Positions 53,600 through 63,330 of a stretch of 64,000 nt of DNA are shown here, piece by piece (position 1 is the first letter of the stretch; each line of letters starts with the position of its first letter). The position numbers and the translations under genes are program-made. A model generated the notes under the pieces. The model was not told where the DNA came from, searched no databases, and saw nothing but the letters and a program-made list of their open reading frames with translations. Source of the DNA: Alcanivorax borkumensis SK2 (lineage in GTDB: Bacteria; Pseudomonadota; Gammaproteobacteria; Pseudomonadales; Alcanivoracaceae); NCBI RefSeq assembly GCF_000009365.1, contig NC_008260.1, positions 965,501-1,029,500 on the forward strand, in the 5' to 3' direction.

Positions 53600-54514
53600 A
53601 TGGCAAGGACGCAGGCAAAAAAGACAATCTTGCTGCTAGGCAAAAACGGACAGGTCGGCTGGGAGTTGCAGCGTGCCCTGGCGCCGTTCGGTCAACTCAT
53701 CGCCTTGGATCGCGCCGGCCAAAATGGATGGTGTGGTGATATTGGCAACCTGGATGGCCTGCGCGAAACCATCGAGCACATCAAGCCGGACGTGCTGGTC
53801 AACGCCGCGGGCTACACTGCAGTAGATCAGGCCCAGAGCGAACCGGAGCTGGCTGAGCGACTCAATCATCAGGCTCCGGCCTTGATGGCAGAGTTGATGA
53901 AAGCACATGGCGGCTGGCTGGTACATTACTCTACGGATTACGTCTTCGATGGCAGCGGCAACCAGCCCTGGAAAGAAACAGACAGCGCCGGCCCCCTCAA
54001 CGTCTACGGCGCCACGAAGCTGGCCGGCGAGCAGGCCATTCAGGCCAGCGGCTGCCAGCATCTGATATTCCGCACCAGCTGGGTGTATGCCAGCCGGGGC
54101 AACAACTTCGCCAAAACCATGCTGCGCCTTGCCAAAGAGCGCGACACGCTGAATGTGATCGACGATCAGATCGGCGCGCCCACCGGTGCCGAACTGATTG
54201 CAGATGTAACGGCCCACGCGCTGCGCCAGTGGCAACAACAGCCTGACGTCTCAGGCCTTTACCACCTGGCCGCCAGCGGCGAGACGTCGTGGTACGACTA
54301 TGCCTGCTACGTGTTCGGCTGGGCGCAAAATGAAGGACTGCCGCTGGCGATTCAGTCAGTCAACCCGATCCTCAGCGAAGACTACCCAGTACCCGCCATC
54401 CGGCCTAAAAACTCCCGCCTGGATGGCCAAAAGCTGGAAACCACCTTCAACCTCCAATTACCAGAGTGGAAGCAGGGCGTGGAACACATGATGTCTGAGG
54501 TGTTTGATGTTTAA
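53600..54514 (+). CDS. rmlD: dTDP-4-dehydrorhamnose reductase RmlD
   Basis: 304 residues. Cofactor motif LLGKNGQVGWELQ, then HYSTDYVFDGSGNQPW and YGATKLAGEQAI (YxxxK), FRTSWVYASRGNNF. It performs the last step to dTDP-L-rhamnose with NADPH. The 3' end overlaps the acyltransferase by eight bases. RmlA and RmlC follow only after that inserted gene. Confidence 0.96.
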   Translation: MARTQAKKTILLLGKNGQVGWELQRALAPFGQLIALDRAGQNGWCGDIGNLDGLRETIEHIKPDVLVNAAGYTAVDQAQSEPELAERLNHQAPALMAELMKAHGGWLVHYSTDYVFDGSGNQPWKETDSAGPLNVYGATKLAGEQAIQASGCQHLIFRTSWVYASRGNNFAKTMLRLAKERDTLNVIDDQIGAPTGAELIADVTAHALRQWQQQPDVSGLYHLAASGETSWYDYACYVFGWAQNEGLPLAIQSVNPILSEDYPVPAIRPKNSRLDGQKLETTFNLQLPEWKQGVEHMMSEVFDV

Positions 54515-55532
54515 CAGCTTGCAGATTGGTAGAGCGGTAGCTGCATTATTAGTTGTCTTGCACCATGCGACGTTGGGAAGCCGCAAGTTTTATGGTGAGG
54601 CATTTGGTGGATTTTGGGGCTTTGGAAATATAGGCGTTGATTTTTTCTTCGTGCTCAGTGGATTTATTATCTACTGGGCCCATAAAAATGATGTGGGCGG
54701 ACGAGCACAGGCGACTTTATACAGTAAAAAACGCTTTTTCAGGCTCTACCCGGCGTTCATACCAATATCTATCGCCATGCTTGCACTCTATATGATCTTG
54801 CCGAATCTGAGCCAGGGAGGAAGAGAGATTAGCCTGGCATCTTCTCTCTTTCTTATCCCCACAATGTATGGGAGTCCTGCATTGTCCGTAAGCTGGACGC
54901 TGATGCATGAATTCCTTTTCTACGTTGTTTTTTCTCTTTTCTTTATTTCAAGAAAGGCGTTCTGGATTGTGCTGGCAGTCTGGTCCGGCCTTATATTGGT
55001 GGCGCCCCTGAGTGGTGTGGATGGGTTTTATGCAAAGTTCATTTTGAATATGCACAATCTCCAGTTTTCCGTGGGTGTTCTTTGCGCTCTTTATTATCAT
55101 CAAAAAACGGATAAAGGGCGCTCGGAAATAAAACCTGGATTCTTCATTCTAGGGAGTTTGGTAATGGCTATGCTGATTGCCACACTCGGAGACGTTGTGG
55201 GTGTATATGCAAAGCTCTTGAATGGTCTACTATTTGGCATGGTGATCCTGAGTCTGATCAGTATGGAGATCAGTGGGGTGTTGAGCTCTGTATTTAGATC
55301 AAAAATACTTCTTTTTCTGGGCGCCGCTTCGTATTCCATTTACTTGATACACAATCCTTTCCTTTCATTTTTGAATAGGGTAGGGGCGCCGCTCGCTAAT
55401 GTGTATCAGGTCAATGTAGAGCTAATATTCATTGGTGCTGTAATCGCTTCTATCTTGGCTGGCGCTATTTACTACAAACTTTGGGAAAAGCCGGTTCTGG
55501 CCCTCTCCCGAAAATGGATCAAAAAGGGTTAG
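54507..55532 (+). CDS. Acyltransferase family 3 membrane protein
   Basis: 341 residues from ATG 54507 (GAGG six bases upstream). About ten membrane helices; Acyl_transf_3 motifs [20 protein letters not shown] and [20 protein letters not shown], then [10 protein letters not shown]. It likely puts an acetyl or other acyl group on a sugar of the capsule repeat. It lies between rmlD and rmlA and is visibly more AT-rich (many ttt, att, aaa codons) than the flanking rml genes, a sign of later insertion. Confidence 0.9.
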   Translation: MFNSLQIGRAVAALLVVLHHATLGSRKFYGEAFGGFWGFGNIGVDFFFVLSGFIIYWAHKNDVGGRAQATLYSKKRFFRLYPAFIPISIAMLALYMILPNLSQGGREISLASSLFLIPTMYGSPALSVSWTLMHEFLFYVVFSLFFISRKAFWIVLAVWSGLILVAPLSGVDGFYAKFILNMHNLQFSVGVLCALYYHQKTDKGRSEIKPGFFILGSLVMAMLIATLGDVVGVYAKLLNGLLFGMVILSLISMEISGVLSSVFRSKILLFLGAASYSIYLIHNPFLSFLNRVGAPLANVYQVNVELIFIGAVIASILAGAIYYKLWEKPVLALSRKWIKKG

Positions 55533-55534
55533 TT

Positions 55535-56419
55535 ATGACTGCAACCAACCGTAAAGGCATCATTCTGGCCGGAGGCTCCGGCACACGCCTGTATCCACTC
55601 ACCATTGGTGTGTCCAAGCAGCTACTGCCCATCTACGACAAGCCCATGATCTATTACCCGCTGTCAGTATTGATGCTGGCGGGTATCCGCGAAGTGCTGA
55701 TCATCACCACCCCGGAAGATCAGGCCGGCTTCCAGCGCCTGCTGGGCGATGGCAGTCAGTTCGGTATCGAGCTCACCTATGCCATCCAGCCAAGCCCGGA
55801 TGGCCTGGCCCAGGCCTTTATCATTGGCGAAGAGTTCATCGGCGATGCGCCGGTGTGCTTGGTGTTGGGCGACAACATCTATCACGGCCCAGGTTTGTCG
55901 CAACTACTCAAGAACGCAAATGCCCAGCAAAGCGGCGCCACCGTCTTTGGCTATCACGTCTCCGATCCGGAGCGTTTTGGGGTAGTGGAGTTCGATGAAA
56001 ACAAGCGCGCGGTGTCCATCGAAGAGAAGCCTGCAAAGCCCAAATCCAATTACGCCGTTACTGGTCTCTATTTCTACGACAACGATGTGGTCGAGATCGC
56101 CAAGCAGGTAAAACCATCAAACAGAGGTGAGCTGGAAATCACCACCGTAAACCAGATGTACCTCGATCGTGGCGACCTCAACGTAGAACTGCTCGGTCGT
56201 GGCTACGCCTGGCTGGATACCGGCACTTTCGATTCCCTGCATGAAGCCGCGGGCTATATCGAAACCCTGGAAAAGCGCCAGGGCCTGAAAGTGGCCTGCC
56301 TGGAAGAAATTGCCTACCGCATGGGCTTTATCAGCAAGGCGCAGCTAAAGGAGCAGGCCGAACTGCTCAAGAAGAACAGTTACGGTGCCTATCTGGTGAA
56401 GTTAGTGGAGCAGGAATAA
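55535..56419 (+). CDS. rmlA: Glucose-1-phosphate thymidylyltransferase RmlA
   Basis: 294 residues from ATG 55535 (AGGG six bases upstream). Nucleotidyltransferase signature [14 protein letters not shown], then [19 protein letters not shown] and GDNIYHG; typical RmlA length. It makes dTDP-glucose, the first step of the rhamnose pathway, and is usually inhibited by dTDP-rhamnose. It starts two bases after the acyltransferase gene ends. Confidence 0.97.
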   Translation: MTATNRKGIILAGGSGTRLYPLTIGVSKQLLPIYDKPMIYYPLSVLMLAGIREVLIITTPEDQAGFQRLLGDGSQFGIELTYAIQPSPDGLAQAFIIGEEFIGDAPVCLVLGDNIYHGPGLSQLLKNANAQQSGATVFGYHVSDPERFGVVEFDENKRAVSIEEKPAKPKSNYAVTGLYFYDNDVVEIAKQVKPSNRGELEITTVNQMYLDRGDLNVELLGRGYAWLDTGTFDSLHEAAGYIETLEKRQGLKVACLEEIAYRMGFISKAQLKEQAELLKKNSYGAYLVKLVEQE

Positions 56420-56421
56420 TC

Positions 56422-56973
56422 ATGGAAGTGATTGAAACCCGTATTCCAGAGGTAAAGCTCATCAAGCCGAAAGTGTTTGGCGATGAGCGTGGCTTCTTCA
56501 TGGAAACCTGGAATGCACGAGCCTTTGCCGAAGCCGGTATCGACGCCACCTTCGTCCAGGACAACCATAGCCGCTCTGTCAAAAATACCCTTCGCGGCCT
56601 TCATTACCAGATCAAGCAGCCCCAGGGGAAACTGGTGCGCTGTACCCGTGGTGAGGTTTTTGATGTGGCGGTAGATCTGAGAAAAAGCTCGCCCACCTTT
56701 GGTCAGTGGGTGGGGGAAATACTATCGGAAGAGAACCAGAACCAGCTGTGGGTGCCGCCGGGGTTTGCCCATGGTTTTTTGGTGATGACCGAAACGGCTG
56801 ATTTTCAGTATAAATGCACTGATTTCTATGCTCCTGAGCATGACCGGTGCATCCACTGGGCTGATTCAAAAATTGGGATTGACTGGCCATTTGAACCAGA
56901 AGCGCGATCGCCCCTCGTATCGCAAAAGGATGCGGCAGGCGCACGGCTGCTGGATGCAGAGGTATACGATTGA
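56422..56973 (+). CDS. rmlC: dTDP-4-dehydrorhamnose 3,5-epimerase RmlC
   Basis: 183 residues, cupin fold. DNHSRSVKNTLRGLHYQ and CTRGEVFDVAVDLRKSSPTFG with the catalytic His in GLHYQ and Asp near GEVFDV; WVPPGFAHGFLV follows. It completes the four-gene dTDP-rhamnose set. The last bases overlap the TTG start of the flippase. Confidence 0.97.
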   Translation: MEVIETRIPEVKLIKPKVFGDERGFFMETWNARAFAEAGIDATFVQDNHSRSVKNTLRGLHYQIKQPQGKLVRCTRGEVFDVAVDLRKSSPTFGQWVGEILSEENQNQLWVPPGFAHGFLVMTETADFQYKCTDFYAPEHDRCIHWADSKIGIDWPFEPEARSPLVSQKDAAGARLLDAEVYD

Positions 56974-58298
56974 ATAATTGGCGCACTCGTCTCGCAGAGA
57001 TTAAGCAGGGGCAGGGACTTAAAGCGCAATTAGTGCGAGGTGTGCTTGGGGTCGGCGGCCTGAAGTTGCTGTCGATGCCGCTAACCCTTGGAGCATCGGT
57101 GCTTCTGGCAAGAGGGTTGGGGCCTGAAGGTTATGGTCAATACGTGTTTGTTCTGTCCCTCATAACCATGTTGGCACTTCCAGTAGGGCCTGGAATTGGG
57201 CAGCTTATTACACGAGAGGTCGCCAAATACCAATATTCAGAGCAATGGTCTTTCTTCCGGGGGGTATTACGTCGTTCGAATCAGTGGGTTGTGCTTGCCG
57301 CAACATTATTCCTAGTCGTTGTCGTATCGGCCGCAAGTTGGAATGCCAAATGGGAAGTAAATGATCGTTGGGCGCTGTTACTGATCGCTAGCTTTCTTGT
57401 GCCTCTGCTTGGTTTAAATACTGTCAGGTCAAATACCTTGCAGGGATTGCGTCACGTAGTTCTTGCACAGTTGCCCGATTTGTTGCTTAGGCCTGCTACA
57501 CATCTCGTAGTAGCTGCTATGTTGATGTTTTCAGGATTGCTCAATCCGGCAACAGCTTTGGGCGCTCAAATAGCGGGTACGGGAGTGGCCTTTTTGGTAG
57601 GGGCTCTGTTCCTCCAGCTAAAAATTCCTGGCCAAGTACGCTTAAGTGCTCCCAAATATCGGACCGCAGAATGGGGAAAGGCAATAATGCCGTTTACCTT
57701 GCTTGCAGCAGTTGGGACTCTCAATAGCCAGATAGGCATTCTCTTTCTTGGTTGGCTCGGCCGGCCAGAGGATGTGGCTGCTTTGCAGATTGGTATGAGT
57801 GGGTCGGCATTGGTGGTTTTTGTTCTGGCTCTAATAAATCTTGTTATCAGTCCTCATATCATCAAAGCCAGGCAAGAAGGCGATAAAAATAAGCTGCAAA
57901 TGCTGTCCCGGTATTCCTCCCGCGCGGCGCTATTTGGCGCGTTGCCTATAGGTCTGCCACTAATTTTTGTCGGAGATGCAATTGTTCATTACTTATACGG
58001 TGATGAATACATCAATTCTGCCGTGTTGCCGCTGGCGATATTAACTGCTGGGCAGCTCTTTAACGTGGCATGTGGTTCTGTAGGTCAGTTCCTGACCATG
58101 AGTGGCTATGAGAAGGATACACTGCTTGGACAAGTGGTTGCGTTGATGGCTAGCGTCGCATTGGCAGTAATTCTAATTCCTGATTTTGGCGCCGTGGGTG
58201 CCGCTAGTGCGGTAACAGCTGGCCTGGTGATATGGAATTTAGTGCTGGCTTGGCTTTTCAAGAAGAGACTGGGCTTTATGCCAACAGTTTTAGGTTGA
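56970..58298 (+). CDS. wzx: Oligosaccharide flippase (Wzx-like)
   Basis: 442 residues from TTG 56970 (GAGG seven bases upstream; overlaps the rmlC stop as TTGA). About 12 membrane helices, GASVLLARGLGPEGYGQYVFVLS as in the polysaccharide-synthesis (MOP) flippases. It would move undecaprenyl-linked repeat units into the periplasm. More AT-rich than rmlC. The assignment as Wzx rests on position and topology. Confidence 0.88.
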   Translation: MNNWRTRLAEIKQGQGLKAQLVRGVLGVGGLKLLSMPLTLGASVLLARGLGPEGYGQYVFVLSLITMLALPVGPGIGQLITREVAKYQYSEQWSFFRGVLRRSNQWVVLAATLFLVVVVSAASWNAKWEVNDRWALLLIASFLVPLLGLNTVRSNTLQGLRHVVLAQLPDLLLRPATHLVVAAMLMFSGLLNPATALGAQIAGTGVAFLVGALFLQLKIPGQVRLSAPKYRTAEWGKAIMPFTLLAAVGTLNSQIGILFLGWLGRPEDVAALQIGMSGSALVVFVLALINLVISPHIIKARQEGDKNKLQMLSRYSSRAALFGALPIGLPLIFVGDAIVHYLYGDEYINSAVLPLAILTAGQLFNVACGSVGQFLTMSGYEKDTLLGQVVALMASVALAVILIPDFGAVGAASAVTAGLVIWNLVLAWLFKKRLGFMPTVLG

Positions 58299-58302
58299 AG
58301 AT

Positions 58303-59145
58303 ATGATTATAGATGACAAGCATGAGATCGCTTTTGTCCACATTCCCAAATGTGCCGGGACAACTGTGCGGGAATACTTAAAGGAATATGATCGATCACA
58401 AGGTTTTTTTTCTGATCGTGTTGATATGCACGAAAAGCTTGGCATGCTCGACTTTGTTCACATTCCGCTTTATATTTTAAAAGAGCACTTCCCGACTGAG
58501 CTTGAGCTGATTCATCGCTATTGGTCGTTTGCTGTGATGAGGGACCCTTATAAACGTTTTGCGTCATCAGTTACACAGCGTTTGAGAATGTATGGGGAAA
58601 AGCCAATTGAAGCATTGAGCGAACGAGAAATCAGAAGTGAAGTGGAAAACTGCATAGCACTTCTTGAAAAATACGAAGATCCGCAAGTTCTCTTGCCGCA
58701 TGATTATATCCACTTTCAACGTCAAATTGACTATATTTACCTTGGAGATGAGTTGTTAATTGACAACATATATTCTTCAGAAATGGTGGGCGATTTGGTG
58801 GATATTTTAAAGGAAAGGCTTGGATGTTCGCTTGATGCCGTAGGCGAAAGCACTGAAAGCGAGACAAGACTGAATAGCACTGTCGTGTACCGCAGTGATG
58901 TTGTGCGTTTTTTTATGGGGTTTTCGAAACCAATGTTCCGTATTTTCTTTTCCTGGCTTCCTCAAGGGGCAAGAGAGGCTGTAAAGAGGGGAGTTTATGT
59001 CGACAGAGATCAAAAAGTGGGGGGCGTGTTTGCCAGTAAAAATGTCGTTGATTTTATTGGTAGGTACTATCGCGAAGATATCTTGCTTTATGAGAGAGTA
59101 AAGTGCGGATGTCAAGATGCTCGACAGCTAGGCTCTGCTGTGTGA
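58303..59145 (+). CDS. Sulfotransferase family protein
   Basis: 280 residues. The 5' PAPS-binding loop FVHIPKCAGTT (residues 11-21) and the 3' phosphate site FAVMRDPYKRFASSV (about 76-90) are those of the carbohydrate sulfotransferase family 2 type. No membrane helix. It likely transfers sulfate from PAPS to a sugar of the repeat unit. PAPS synthesis genes are not in the window. AT-rich; five bases after wzx. Confidence 0.85.
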   Translation: MIIDDKHEIAFVHIPKCAGTTVREYLKEYDRSQGFFSDRVDMHEKLGMLDFVHIPLYILKEHFPTELELIHRYWSFAVMRDPYKRFASSVTQRLRMYGEKPIEALSEREIRSEVENCIALLEKYEDPQVLLPHDYIHFQRQIDYIYLGDELLIDNIYSSEMVGDLVDILKERLGCSLDAVGESTESETRLNSTVVYRSDVVRFFMGFSKPMFRIFFSWLPQGAREAVKRGVYVDRDQKVGGVFASKNVVDFIGRYYREDILLYERVKCGCQDARQLGSAV

Positions 59146-59216
59146 TTGCTTTTTGTAAATCTATAAATGTATTTTAATCGATTTAATTGTGGTTGGTGAA
59201 CGCTGAGGTGGCTGGG

Positions 59217-61172
59217 TTGAAATATAGAGCAGATATCGATGGCCTAAGAGCCTTGGCGGTCATTCCTGTAATTATTTATCACGCTGGTGCAGCATGGCTG
59301 CCCGGTGGGTTTGTTGGTGTTGATGTTTTTTTTGTTATTAGTGGTTTTCTTATTTCGAAAATAATACTGGGAGAAGTTGAGAATAATAGCTTTTCGTTTA
59401 TTGGTTTTTACAAACGAAGGGTGAATCGAATTGTTCCCGCATTATTGTTCATGATTGTCGTTGTTCTGCTCGTTTTCTCTGTGTTGGGGCTTCCAGATCA
59501 ATCTGTAAGTGTGGCGAAATCAGCCATTGCAGCAATATTCTCTGTGTCAAACTTTTATTTTTGGGGGGGGAGCGGGTATTTTTCTCCGAGCTCTGATTTT
59601 ATGCCCTTGCTCCATACTTGGTCATTGGCAGTGGAAGAGCAGTTTTATCTCATTTTCCCCGTTCTTATGGTTATTTTTTTCCGCCTTCAATTAAATATAA
59701 AGATGATGATTGCTGTTGGCGCAATTGTGATGTTTGTATTCGGTTGGTGGCTCTCCATAAAGTCCCCAATGTTTGCATACTATATGCTTCCCGCCAGGGC
59801 TTGGGAGCTGGCGCTTGGTGTGGCTTTGGCGGTAGGGGTTGTCCCGAAATCGAAGAGTATCATTTTGAATGAAACTCTGACGGCCTTAGGTACGATTATA
59901 ATATTGCTTTCGTTCTTTTATGTTCGAAGTGACATGGTTTTTCCAGGGGTGGCTGCTTTAATTCCTTGTGCTGGTGCTGCACTAATTATTAACTTTGGTG
60001 GTGATTCTTTCGTTTCAAAGAAGCTGCTTTCTTGTAAGCCCATTGTTTATGTTGGCTTGATATCATATTCACTATATTTGTGGCATTGGCCAATTCTAAC
60101 ATTTCTGCGAGTTGTTAACGCGAGCGTGCACCTTGATAGAAGTATGGTGGTGCTTGGAATGATTTTGACTTTGGTTTTTTCAATCATTTCATGGAGATAT
60201 GTTGAAGTCCCATTCCGACGAAAAAATCTTGGTGATCTTAAAAAGATAGTGTTGCTTGGTGGGGGAGTAGCAGTAGCGGGTATTGTCTCCTTTCTTGTTG
60301 TTTTGGGTTCAGGATTTCCATCCAGACTTAGCCCTCATGCATTAGAAGCTGTCATGGCGGCAAAGGATATCGATCCCCTTCGTGATGAGTGCTTCGGAAC
60401 GAAGGAAAGGGGTGGCTGTACTTTCGGAGATCAATCTCTTCCAGTCAGCTATATAGTAGTGGGTGATAGCCATGCAGCGGCATTGAGACCAGCCATTTCG
60501 GCTTCAAGTTTAGTTGAGGGAGAGAGGGGTACGCTATATTGGATGAAAGCCTGCCCCCTGCTGGATGGTTCTCGAAGAGTTAATCATCCAGGTCAGAAAG
60601 AATGCAAGACCTTCAAGGAAAATGTTTGGAGAATCATTGAGGGTGACAGAAGCATCGAGACTGTTATTTTGGGTGGGCGCTGGCCATATCAAGTTACAGG
60701 AACGTTACCAGAAAGCGGCGGTTCACTAATGACGTTGATGGCAGATGATGTTACGGCAACGTATTCTAAAAATGAAAATGAACTGGTTTTTATACGTTCG
60801 TTGAAACGAACCGTTGATCGTCTGGCCGGAATGGGGAAAAAAGTTGTTATTATTGGTTCGGTTCCTGAGGCTGGATTCAATGTCCCCGAGTCTACAGCAA
60901 TGGCTCGCAATTTCGGTCGCGAAGATAAGGCTAGAGTACCTTTCGAGGTTGCTGGTAATCGTGCCAGGTTTTCCGATGAGATAATCATGAATTTATTGCC
61001 GGAGAGCGCAAGTTTTTATCCCGTTCTGGGGGCTTTTTGCGATGATGCATGGTGTGAATTTGAAAAAAATGGCACGCCTGTTTTTTATGACTCAAATCAC
61101 CTTTCATACTCCGGTGCATTGAACTTTATTGCTCCCGTTCTGTCGCTTCAGAATCAAAATGGCGCTATTTAA
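59217..61172 (+). CDS. OafA/YrhL-type O-acyltransferase with SGNH domain
   Basis: 651 residues from TTG 59217, picked because GAGGTG sits six bases upstream and the protein then starts MKYRADIDGLRALAVIPVI, as in the family. The membrane acyltransferase-3 domain (about 1-345, GGFVGVDVFFVISGFLISK; LLHTWSLAVEEQFYLIFP) is followed by a periplasmic SGNH domain (about 400-645) with the GDSH box (VVGDSHAAAL) and the closing DSNHLS. It O-acetylates surface polysaccharides. AT-rich; 71 nt after the sulfotransferase. Confidence 0.93.
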   Translation: MKYRADIDGLRALAVIPVIIYHAGAAWLPGGFVGVDVFFVISGFLISKIILGEVENNSFSFIGFYKRRVNRIVPALLFMIVVVLLVFSVLGLPDQSVSVAKSAIAAIFSVSNFYFWGGSGYFSPSSDFMPLLHTWSLAVEEQFYLIFPVLMVIFFRLQLNIKMMIAVGAIVMFVFGWWLSIKSPMFAYYMLPARAWELALGVALAVGVVPKSKSIILNETLTALGTIIILLSFFYVRSDMVFPGVAALIPCAGAALIINFGGDSFVSKKLLSCKPIVYVGLISYSLYLWHWPILTFLRVVNASVHLDRSMVVLGMILTLVFSIISWRYVEVPFRRKNLGDLKKIVLLGGGVAVAGIVSFLVVLGSGFPSRLSPHALEAVMAAKDIDPLRDECFGTKERGGCTFGDQSLPVSYIVVGDSHAAALRPAISASSLVEGERGTLYWMKACPLLDGSRRVNHPGQKECKTFKENVWRIIEGDRSIETVILGGRWPYQVTGTLPESGGSLMTLMADDVTATYSKNENELVFIRSLKRTVDRLAGMGKKVVIIGSVPEAGFNVPESTAMARNFGREDKARVPFEVAGNRARFSDEIIMNLLPESASFYPVLGAFCDDAWCEFEKNGTPVFYDSNHLSYSGALNFIAPVLSLQNQNGAI

Positions 61173-61259
61173 GTTGCATTAATTTATTGGTGTGCTTTTT
61201 GGGGTGCGAGGAAGCAGGGAATAAGACATTTTATACATGGGATTAATATTGGTGGATAA

Positions 61260-62225
61260 ATGAAAATATCTATCGCAATGACATCATATAATGGTGAGAA
61301 ATTCATCAAGGAGCAGTTGGAGAGTTTTGTGTCGCAAACTCGCCTTCCGGATGAGTTGGTGATTGCAGATGATGGTTCAACGGATAGCACCGAAGAAATT
61401 GTCAAACGCTTTTCCCTGCTGGCACCATTTCCTGTTATTTTTCACCGGAATGCAACTAATCTTGGGTTTGTTAAAAATTTTGAAAAAGCAATGTCCCTGT
61501 GTCAGGGGGATATTATTTGTTTGAGTGATCAGGACGATGTGTGGGATAAAAGTAAGTTGTCGGTTGTGGAGCAATGTTTTTCAGAAAGCCCCCAAACCCA
61601 AATATTCATTAACGATCAACTAGTTTGTGATGGGGATTTGGTAAGTTATGGTTTTACCAGCTTCGAAAAAGCTCGGAGTTTAGGCTTGGGAGATGACTGG
61701 GTGATTTATGGGTGCTGCTCATCCGTAAGGAAAAGTTTTTTTGAGTTGGTTTCGCCTTTTCCTGATGATTTTCCCGGCCATGATACTTGGCTAAACAAAC
61801 TTGCTATTTATATGGGGGGGAGGAGAATTGTTGAGCAGCCGCTTCAGAAGTATCGACGACATGATGATAATACATCCACCACCGTTGTTAGTGATAGTGG
61901 GGGCGGAGGTTTCTTTCATGCTTTGAGAAAGTATGGAATTTCTGACTCTCGCGATCAGTGGAATGCTGAGATTGGTTATTTGAAGCTTTATCGAGAAAGG
62001 CTTCTCGAAGTCGCTAATCTTGGTGATATAAATGCGGATTTGAGAGTTGTTAATGGATCGGTGTGGCATATTGAGAAAAGGGCTGAGCTATTAGGGAAGC
62101 GAATAAAACTGGTTGGAAGAAATAGGTTTTTGCGCTTCCTTCATGTGTCCCTTTTTTGGCTGCAGGGCGGGTATAGATACAGCCAGGGTTGGAAAAGCGC
62201 AGCTAAAGATATGATAAGGCCGTGA
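61260..62225 (+). CDS. Glycosyltransferase family 2
   Basis: 321 residues. GT-A fold: ISIAMTSYNGEKFIKEQLES, ADDGSTDSTEEIV, and the DxD-like region LSDQDDVWDKSK. It is similar to rhamnosyltransferase-like GT2 proteins that build O-antigen and capsule repeats (GYRYSQGWKSAAKDM end). Acceptor unknown. AT-rich. GT4 starts two bases later. Confidence 0.9.
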   Translation: MKISIAMTSYNGEKFIKEQLESFVSQTRLPDELVIADDGSTDSTEEIVKRFSLLAPFPVIFHRNATNLGFVKNFEKAMSLCQGDIICLSDQDDVWDKSKLSVVEQCFSESPQTQIFINDQLVCDGDLVSYGFTSFEKARSLGLGDDWVIYGCCSSVRKSFFELVSPFPDDFPGHDTWLNKLAIYMGGRRIVEQPLQKYRRHDDNTSTTVVSDSGGGGFFHALRKYGISDSRDQWNAEIGYLKLYRERLLEVANLGDINADLRVVNGSVWHIEKRAELLGKRIKLVGRNRFLRFLHVSLFWLQGGYRYSQGWKSAAKDMIRP

Positions 62226-62226
62226 C

Positions 62227-63330
62227 ATGACAGTTAGGGTAATACATATTTTCACCTCTCTCGATTTTGGTGGTGTTGAAACGCATGCTCTAACTGTCGC
62301 CCGAAATGCGCATTGCTCAAACAATGAAATTTACTTTTGCGCTCTTGGGTCTGGCGGAGCTGTTTCTGATGAGCTGGAAAAGATAGGGTTTCCTGTTTAT
62401 TGCTTGAATTGCTCTGGCAAAATTCCTGATATTAAGGTTATTTATAATCTTTTGGGGTTGCTGGTTAGAATAAAGCCTAGGGTTATTCACTGTCATGGTT
62501 CGGAAGCAAACTTTCATGGGCTAATTTCTGCATGGCTATGTAGAGTTCCGGTTAGGATTGGTGAAGAGATTGGTATTCCCCGGCATAGTCGTCTGGCTAA
62601 GCTGGTCTTTAAAATGGTGTACGCTTTTTCGCACCGGGTAATTGGTATATCTGATGCAGTAAAAGATTGGCTGGTTAATAGCTCTGAGGTGCCTGCTCGT
62701 AAAGCTGTAAGAATTTACAATCCTGTTGAGCTGATTTTGACAGAGCGTCTGTCATCTGAACGGCGGGAATATGATGTTTTTAAAATTGGGTATGTTGGTA
62801 GGTTGGAGGAAGTTAAAAATCCTCTTGCGCTTATTCGTGCTGTAGCTCTTCTGAAAGAAAAAAATGTACCCGTTAAGCTTTTTGTTGTTGGTGACGGGAG
62901 TCAGATGAAGAGCTGTATTTCGCTATGCTCTGATCTTTCTTTAATAGATGAGGTTGAGCTTGTTGGGTATTCAAATAACCCAAGATCCTATGTTTCTCAA
63001 TGCGATATATATGTTCAGCCCTCTCTCTCTGAAGGCTTTGGTATTGCGCTTGTAGAGGCAATGGGATGTGGGGTTCCTGTTCTGGCCACAAAAGTGGGGG
63101 GGGCGCCTGAGATTATTGATCATGGTAAAACGGGTTGGCTTATCGATAATTCAGACCCTGTTTCTTTGTGTGATTCCCTCTACCAAATTTGGAATCAACG
63201 AGAAAATTTAACTGAGATTGGCGAATGTGCTAAAGAGTCCGTTAGAGGCAGATTTGAGCCTGAGAATTATATGGTAGAGCTGGACAATCTTTATAGTGGC
63301 CTGGCTAAAAGCGGATCTGGGAATGGATAA
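62227..63330 (+). CDS. Glycosyltransferase family 4
   Basis: 367 residues, GT-B fold. IFTSLDFGGVETHAL at the N-terminus, KIGYVGRLEEVKNPLALI as donor domain start, and PSLSEGFGIALVEAMGCGVPV with the E-x7-E element. It probably adds one sugar of the capsule repeat. The next gene overlaps it by eight bases. Confidence 0.92.
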   Translation: MTVRVIHIFTSLDFGGVETHALTVARNAHCSNNEIYFCALGSGGAVSDELEKIGFPVYCLNCSGKIPDIKVIYNLLGLLVRIKPRVIHCHGSEANFHGLISAWLCRVPVRIGEEIGIPRHSRLAKLVFKMVYAFSHRVIGISDAVKDWLVNSSEVPARKAVRIYNPVELILTERLSSERREYDVFKIGYVGRLEEVKNPLALIRAVALLKEKNVPVKLFVVGDGSQMKSCISLCSDLSLIDEVELVGYSNNPRSYVSQCDIYVQPSLSEGFGIALVEAMGCGVPVLATKVGGAPEIIDHGKTGWLIDNSDPVSLCDSLYQIWNQRENLTEIGECAKESVRGRFEPENYMVELDNLYSGLAKSGSGNG

